Below the pieces are notes generated by a model. It searched no databases, had not been told where the DNA came from, and was given only the letters and a program-made list of their open reading frames with translations. This document shows, piece by piece, positions 59,923-64,000 of a DNA stretch of 64,000 bases. The position numbers and the translations under genes were made by a program. This DNA comes from Oscillospiraceae bacterium (GTDB taxonomy: Bacteria > Bacillota > Clostridia > Oscillospirales > Oscillospiraceae): the NCBI GenBank assembly GCA_017434755.1, contig JAFRER010000006.1, positions 97,886-161,885 of the forward strand. Reading direction: 5' to 3'. Numbering within the stretch: the first letter of the stretch is position 1; each line of letters begins with the position of its first letter.

Positions 59923-60449
59923 GCAGGAATACGAAGAAACTGTGCTATGCCGCGGTGTGCCTTGCATTGGCCATGGTCCTCCCGTTCCTGACGGGACAGA
60001 TCCCGCAGATCGGGCAGGCGCTCAGTCCCATGCATATTCCGGTGTTCCTCTGCGGCTTCCTCTGCGGATGGCCCTGGGGATTGGCCGTGGGCTTCATCGC
60101 GCCGCTGATGCGTTCGGTCCTTTTCGGCATGCCGGCCATCTTTCCGGGAGCCTGCGCCATGGCTTTTGAACTGGCGACCTACGGCGCCGTGAGCGGCATC
60201 CTGTATAAGGTGCTGCCGAAGAAGATCCTCTACATTTACGTGACGCTGATCATCGGCATGCTGTGCGGCCGCATCGTCTGGGGCATCGCACGCTATGTGT
60301 TCGCAGGCCTGCAGGGCTCGTCTTTCCCGATGTCGGCCTTTGTGGCCGGGGCCTTCACCAATGCGATCCCCGGCATCATCCTTCACATCGTGCTCATCCC
60401 GCTGATCGTGATCGCCCTGCAGCGGGCGAAACTCGTTTTGAACGAATAG
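59919..60449 (+). CDS. ECF transporter S component
   Basis: 176 aa, five to six membrane helices. MSRNTKKLCYAAVCLALAMVLP, then IPVFLCGFLCGWPWGLAVGFIAPLMRSVLFGMP and FVAGAFTNAIPGIILHIVLIP match small substrate-binding (S) components of energy-coupling-factor importers. It overlaps larC by four bases, so a substrate tied to LarC is likely: nickel or a niacin-type precursor of the pincer cofactor are candidates. The energising EcfAAT module must be elsewhere. Confidence 0.85.
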   Translation: MSRNTKKLCYAAVCLALAMVLPFLTGQIPQIGQALSPMHIPVFLCGFLCGWPWGLAVGFIAPLMRSVLFGMPAIFPGACAMAFELATYGAVSGILYKVLPKKILYIYVTLIIGMLCGRIVWGIARYVFAGLQGSSFPMSAFVAGAFTNAIPGIILHIVLIPLIVIALQRAKLVLNE

Positions 60450-60462
60450 ACAGACCGACAGC

Positions 60463-60498
60463 AAAAGGACCGTTCCCATCCGGGAGCGGTCCTTTTTT
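60463..60498. terminator. Bidirectional terminator
   Basis: AAAAGGACCGTTCCC-ATCC-GGGAGCGGTCCTTTTTT between the convergent larC operon and the CDF gene. Confidence 0.92.
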
Positions 60499-60518
60499 GC
60501 ATCTGTAGAGCGGAAAGC

Positions 60519-61670
60519 TTATTCTTCCGCAAAATCCGTGTCCATGGCGACCTGCAGCGCATAACCCGGGAAAGCCTTCCGGACTTCGGCCACCACCTGC
60601 TCGTACACGGCCCTGCGGTCCTTCGCATCGAAGCTGACCACGATGTCAAAGCGCATGGCTTTCTCCTCCTTGAGCAGATAGAAACCGTGCATCTGCAGCA
60701 CGTGCGGGACGGAACGGACGATCTCCAGCACCTTCCGCTGCGTCTCGATGACCTCCGGGTCCGTGGTGTTCACGGAATACACGCCGATGGCTGTGAGGAT
60801 CACACGGTGCTCCGCATACACCTTCATCTGGATGTTTCGGATGAGCTGATCCAGCTGCGAAGCGGAGTAGGTGTCCGGTACCTCGATGTGGACGGAACCG
60901 TTCCAGGTGTCCGGACCGTAGTTGTTCAGCACGAGATCATAGGCGCCGTTCACATCCGGAAAAGCGAGTACGGTCTCCTTGATGGCCTTTGCAAGCTCAA
61001 CGTCGTTGCGCTCGCCGAGGATCTGCGAGATCGTGTCCCGCAGCATCTCGAGTCCGGACTTGATGATGACGAGGGAGATGATCGCGCCGAGCCATGCCTC
61101 CAGCGACACGCCGAAGAGCAGAAAGATGCAGGCGGCGACCAGGGTGGAGGCGGAAATGATCGAATCCAGCGTGGCATCCTCCCCGGAGTTTACGAGCGAG
61201 TCGGAATGGACCTTCACGCCCACGCCCTTCACATAGCGGCCGAGCAGGATCTTTACGACCACGGCCACCGCCACGATGATCAGGGATACGGTCGTATATT
61301 CCGGCGTCTCCGGATGAAGGATCTGCTTGACGGATTCCACGAGAGAGGTGATGCCCGCATACAGCACGATCACGGATATGATCATGGCGCTCAGGTATTC
61401 GATCCTCCCGTAGCCGAAGGGATGCTTCTTGTCCGGCTCCTTGCCGGCCAGCTTTGTTCCCACGATGGTGATCAGGGAACTGCCGGCATCGGAGATGTTG
61501 TTGACGGCGTCGAGGACAATGGCGATGGAGTTCGTCATCAGGCCGATCACGGCCTTGAATCCCGCAAGGAACACATTGGCGATGATGCCGATGATGCTGG
61601 TGCGGACAATGGTTCTTTCACGGGAGGCATCGGCTTCGCCGGCAGCCTGTATTTCCAAGATGTCCTTCAC
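60519..61670 (-). CDS. Cation diffusion facilitator, possibly Mn-type
   Basis: 383 aa, six helices plus a C-terminal cytoplasmic domain. Helix 2 has LDAVNNISDAGSSL (NxxxD), the loop HPFGYGRIEYLSA, and helix 5 NSGEDATLDSIIS (DxxxD). Zinc exporters have HxxxD in both; the N/D pattern is more like manganese or iron exporters. It exchanges metal for protons. The start is GTG, overlapping the flavodoxin stop (GTGA), and it belongs to the peroxide-stress operon, where manganese balance would make sense. Confidence 0.87.
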   Translation of the reverse strand: MKDILEIQAAGEADASRERTIVRTSIIGIIANVFLAGFKAVIGLMTNSIAIVLDAVNNISDAGSSLITIVGTKLAGKEPDKKHPFGYGRIEYLSAMIISVIVLYAGITSLVESVKQILHPETPEYTTVSLIIVAVAVVVKILLGRYVKGVGVKVHSDSLVNSGEDATLDSIISASTLVAACIFLLFGVSLEAWLGAIISLVIIKSGLEMLRDTISQILGERNDVELAKAIKETVLAFPDVNGAYDLVLNNYGPDTWNGSVHIEVPDTYSASQLDQLIRNIQMKVYAEHRVILTAIGVYSVNTTDPEVIETQRKVLEIVRSVPHVLQMHGFYLLKEEKAMRFDIVVSFDAKDRRAVYEQVVAEVRKAFPGYALQVAMDTDFAEE

Positions 61671-62089
61671 GTCTGGGTTTCCTCCGCAATCGTTTTCGCG
61701 AAGGCGGCCGCCGCGGCAAGGTCTTCTTCATTCGGCCTGCCTTTGTGCATGCCCTTGAATTCGCCCTTGCAGTGGAACTCGCGCTCATCCATGGGGATTC
61801 CGGCCTTGTCCGCCTCTGCCTTCACCTTTTTCCAGGTGGAGTTGAGCATGGCGGCCGAACCAAAATTGACGATCCTGCCGACCTTGTTCTTGTCGAGCGT
61901 GCGGAGGAATGCGCGCACTTCCGGATCGATGCTGAAAGCATACCAGGAGTTTCCGAGAAAGAGAACGTCTACCGCCTCCGCGACGGGTTCGCTGATGGGA
62001 AGCGCCTCGGCCCCGACGGCTGCCGCAACGGCTTCCGCGAGCTTTTTGGTATTGCCGGTCTTCGTATAGTAACGTACGGCGATCTTCAT
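61667..62089 (-). CDS. Flavodoxin-like protein
   Basis: 140 aa. IAVRYYTKTGNTKKLAEAV is the FMN phosphate loop, and VLFLGNSWYAFSIDPEVRAFLRTL the second flavin-contact region. It is a short-chain flavodoxin/flavodoxin-like electron carrier. The ATG at 62089 is preferred to that at 62095 because AGGAGG would lie only two bases from the latter. It sits 33 bases after the glutathione peroxidase. Confidence 0.87.
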   Translation of the reverse strand: MKIAVRYYTKTGNTKKLAEAVAAAVGAEALPISEPVAEAVDVLFLGNSWYAFSIDPEVRAFLRTLDKNKVGRIVNFGSAAMLNSTWKKVKAEADKAGIPMDEREFHCKGEFKGMHKGRPNEEDLAAAAAFAKTIAEETQT

Positions 62090-62122
62090 GGTCATGACCT
62101 CCTCAATCAGATGTTTTTCCGC

Positions 62123-62668
62123 TTACAGTGCGGCTTCAACGGCGGCGCGGACGTCCTTCATGTCCACGGTGGGCTCGAAACGGGCGATGACCTTTCCCTC
62201 GCGGTCGACAAGGAACTTGGTGAAGTTCCAGCCGATGTAGGTCTTGTCGCCGTACTGCTTGTTGTTCATATCGGCGAACTTCTTCAGCATGGCGTTCTTC
62301 ACACCCTTGCCGAAGCCGGTGAAGGGTTTCTCGGAGGCGAGGAAAGCGTAAAGGGGATCGGCGGTCTCGCCGTTGACATCGATCTTCTTGAACTGCGGGA
62401 ACTCAGTGCCGAACTTGATGGTGCAGAAATCGTGGATCTCATCGTCGCTGCCGGGGGCCTGGTTGGCAAACTGGTTGCAGGGGAAGTCGAGGATCTCAAG
62501 GCCCTTGTCCTTCAGATCCCGGTACATGGCCTCAAGGGGCTCGTAGTGCGGGGTGAAGCCGCAGCCGGTGGCGGTGTTGACGATGAGCAGCACCTTGCCC
62601 TGATACTCCGACAGGCTGACGTCGCTGCCCTGTCTGTCTTTCACGGTGAAATCGTAAACGGTCTTCAT
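62123..62668 (-). CDS. Glutathione peroxidase family protein
   Basis: 181 aa, full length. VNTATGCGFTPHY carries the peroxidatic Cys (Cys, not selenocysteine), FPCNQFANQAPG the Gln region with the usual resolving Cys nearby, and WNFTKFLVDREG the Trp/Asn. It reduces hydroperoxides with thioredoxin more probably than glutathione in this group. It overlaps the marR-type regulator by four bases, showing coupled expression. Confidence 0.95.
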   Translation of the reverse strand: MKTVYDFTVKDRQGSDVSLSEYQGKVLLIVNTATGCGFTPHYEPLEAMYRDLKDKGLEILDFPCNQFANQAPGSDDEIHDFCTIKFGTEFPQFKKIDVNGETADPLYAFLASEKPFTGFGKGVKNAMLKKFADMNNKQYGDKTYIGWNFTKFLVDREGKVIARFEPTVDMKDVRAAVEAAL

Positions 62669-63132
62669 TTTTCTATCTCCTTTTTAATGATTTTTTCTTT
62701 CTGATTCTCCAGCAGCTCATAGAGCAGGGAGTAAAGCCGGGAAGTCTTTTCCTCCGAAAGGTCGATGCAGCCGGCCACCCGAAGCGGAACATCCTTCGCC
62801 TTTTCCTGCAGGGCGCGGCCTTCCTCCGTCAGGAAGATCTCCACAACGCGGTCGTCCTCAGCGCTGCGGCGCCTTTTGATAAATCCCTCCTGTTCCAGCT
62901 TCTTCAGCAGGGGGGAGAGGGTGCCGTTATCCAGCATCAGGTTTTCGCCAATCCAGCTGACGGAGACGCCGTCCTGTTCCCACAGCACCAGAAAAACGAG
63001 GTACTGCGTGTAGGTCAGGCCGAGGGGCTTGAGATAAGGCGTATAGAGCCCGGTGACGTTTCTCGCGGCGGCGTAGAGCGGGAAACAGATCTGGTTTGCA
63101 AGCTTCATCGCCTCGTGATAATCGTATTCCAT
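62665..63132 (-). CDS. MarR-family regulator, OhrR-like
   Basis: 155 aa. The N-terminal LANQICFPLYAAARNV has Cys at residue 16, the position of the redox-sensing Cys of OhrR. The winged helix is WIGENLMLDNGTLSPLLKKLEQEGFIKRRRSAEDDRVVEIFLTEEG. It probably represses its own operon through a long palindrome at 63145-63185 and releases it on oxidation by organic peroxides. AAGGAGGAGCC precedes the ATG at 63132. Confidence 0.93.
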   Translation of the reverse strand: MEYDYHEAMKLANQICFPLYAAARNVTGLYTPYLKPLGLTYTQYLVFLVLWEQDGVSVSWIGENLMLDNGTLSPLLKKLEQEGFIKRRRSAEDDRVVEIFLTEEGRALQEKAKDVPLRVAGCIDLSEEKTSRLYSLLYELLENQKEKIIKKEIEK

Positions 63133-63144
63133 GGCTCCTCCTTC

Positions 63145-63195
63145 CATTTACATTTGATACAAATATATTTTATCAAATGTAAATGCGGGTGTCAA
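63145..63195 (-). promoter_or_regulatory. Promoter and 15-bp palindromic operator of the ohrR-type operon
   Basis: Perfect inverted repeat with 15-base arms (CATTTACATTTGATA, 63145-63159, and its complement 63171-63185) around an 11-base centre. On the minus strand, TTGACA (63190-63195) and TAAAAT (63167-63172) are 17 bases apart, so the operator covers the -10 and start site. Confidence 0.88.
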
Positions 63196-63204
63196 GCCCT
63201 TTTA

Positions 63205-63370
63205 TCAAAGCAAAAGAGAGCATCCTCATAGAAGGAATGCTCTCTACTGGCAAAGGACATGTACTTTGATACAATGAATCACTTTCGGGTGGAGGTGATT
63301 CACTTTCATAAAATAAGAATCATTTGAATCATGCCACAGATAAACACCGTGGCATGAGACGCTTTTTCAT
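63205..63370. other. Gene-free spacer with several hairpins
   Basis: Contains AGAGAGCATCC...GGAATGCTCTCT (about 63213-63244), GAATCAC...GTGATTC (about 63278-63303) and CATGCCAC...GTGGCATG (about 63331-63357). The last could end the GH2 gene on the minus strand. A 17-codon ORF starting near 63276 is too short to support. Confidence 0.5.
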
Positions 63371-63432
63371 AAGGACATGGAAGAGCTCATGGATTGCTCG
63401 CGATCAACAATGCCTGGCGAGTCGCTGGCCTT

Positions 63433-64000
63433 TTACCTCACAGTCAGCTCCACGCATTGTTCCGCCACGCTGGGCGTGCTGACCTTGACCTGGACCTTCC
63501 CCGCGCTGTCTCCCGCGCGGATCACGGCCAGCGCCTTCCCGTAATACGTGGTATGAGTCTTTTCGGTAAAGCACTCTCCCATGTTCGGCTTGGCAGAGCC
63601 GAGAGCCAGCAGGCTCCCCGCACCCTTCACCGTCACGGTAACGGGTACATCCTCCGAGGATTTAGTGATCCCTTCCCGGTCGGTGAGGTCGATCGCCAGA
63701 TAGCAGAGATCCTGCCCGTCGGCGCGCAGCGCGGTCCTGTCCGGACGGAGGCAAAGCTCTGTCGCACCTTCCGCGGTACGCATGGTCTCCCTTGCGATCT
63801 CCGCACCGTTTGCGTCATAGCTGATGGCGGTGATGGATCCCGGCTGGTAGATCACCTTCGGGAAGACCGCCTTGTATTCTTTGGTTTTCTTTCTGCCATA
63901 GGTCTTGCCGTTGACGATCAGCTCAGCCGCGGCGCCCGAGGCATAGACCGTGACCTTGGTCTTTTTCCCCTCGCAGCCCTTCCAGGACCAGCTCGCCACC
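63433..64000 (-). CDS. GH2 beta-galactosidase, C-terminal part (runs off window)
   Basis: The last 188 residues or so of a glycoside hydrolase family 2 protein. A DUF4982-type module (VTVYASGAAAELIVNGKTYG, then PKVIYQPGSITAISYDANG and a TAEGATELCLRPDR step) leads into the final Ig-like domain (LCYLAIDLTDREGITKSSEDV, GAGSLLALGSAKPNMGECFTE, YYGKALAVIRAGDSAGKVQV). The catalytic domain is beyond the window edge. It would release galactose or a related sugar from plant or host glycans. Confidence 0.88.
   Translation of the reverse strand, partial: VASWSWKGCEGKKTKVTVYASGAAAELIVNGKTYGRKKTKEYKAVFPKVIYQPGSITAISYDANGAEIARETMRTAEGATELCLRPDRTALRADGQDLCYLAIDLTDREGITKSSEDVPVTVTVKGAGSLLALGSAKPNMGECFTEKTHTTYYGKALAVIRAGDSAGKVQVKVSTPSVAEQCVELTVR

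Overview
The window looks like a chromosomal segment of a moderately GC-rich Bacillota, class Clostridia, probably an Oscillospirales- or Lachnospirales-type gut anaerobe. The evidence is the gene set: type III glutamine synthetase, a T-box leader on asnB, DUF3021 with LytTR, BspA-like leucine-rich repeats, a C_GCAxxG protein and LarC. Strong GGAGG ribosome sites and sigma-A promoters with 17-bp spacers agree. No rRNA, CRISPR array or complete insertion sequence is visible.

1-9.1 kb is a run of exported or membrane proteins of unknown function (zinc-ribbon membrane proteins and lipoproteins). They are separated by a recurring element: a conserved hairpin (arms close to AAGGGCAGAGGA / TCCTCTGCCCTT) followed by the box GGTTTACATAA in constant orientation. 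The box resembles the XerD-side arm of Bacillota dif sites. The same hairpin-box element follows a hicAB toxin-antitoxin pair at 27.3 kb, and a solo box lies at 45.4 kb. This resembles a gene-cassette array and is the main candidate for an undescribed system. 9.3-14.5 kb holds accessory genes (a terminase-small-subunit-like protein, an HD hydrolase, a duplicated-domain lipoprotein, DUF6440, an Imm32-like ORF without a start codon, a CAT-like acetyltransferase, a CPBP protease) and an odd repeat-rich spacer.

15.1-20.95 kb is a visibly AT-richer defence island: Vsr nickase, AlwI-like restriction enzyme, cytosine-C5 methyltransferase, an XRE regulator and a DUF262/DUF1524 protein. 21.3-27.3 kb is accessory, including a methyltransferase/LRR segmental duplication with a degenerate remnant, and hicAB. 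27.4-33.1 kb is nitrogen-centred (T-box, asnB, glnN, an ATP-grasp ligase), with a mobile palindromic repeat whose three long-loop copies (31.7, 33.1, 35.8 kb) share an identical inner segment. 33.4-45.4 kb has a LytTR/DUF3021 module, a membrane hydrolase, a PlsC-like acyltransferase, a cytoplasmic ParB-like/BMP fusion with a phosphoesterase, guaA-pyrG with an attenuator-like leader, and a GT-C-type membrane protein.

45.5-57.8 kb carries folA-thyA, tRNA-Glu and tRNA-Met, cardiolipin synthase, a DUF362 ferredoxin protein, a YczE-like membrane protein, a metal-efflux module (HMA chaperone, internal terminator, P1B ATPase, DUF364) and the methionine importer metQNI. The metQNI leader shows a consensus promoter, a 33-codon ORF with nine Met codons and then an intrinsic terminator, which suggests ribosome-mediated attenuation by methionine. 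Its MetQ has the two halves of the family in swapped order, a circular permutation. 57.9-64 kb has an amino-acid racemase, larC with an ECF S component, a peroxide-stress operon (OhrR/MarR, glutathione peroxidase, flavodoxin, CDF exporter) and the C-terminus of a GH2 beta-galactosidase running off the window.
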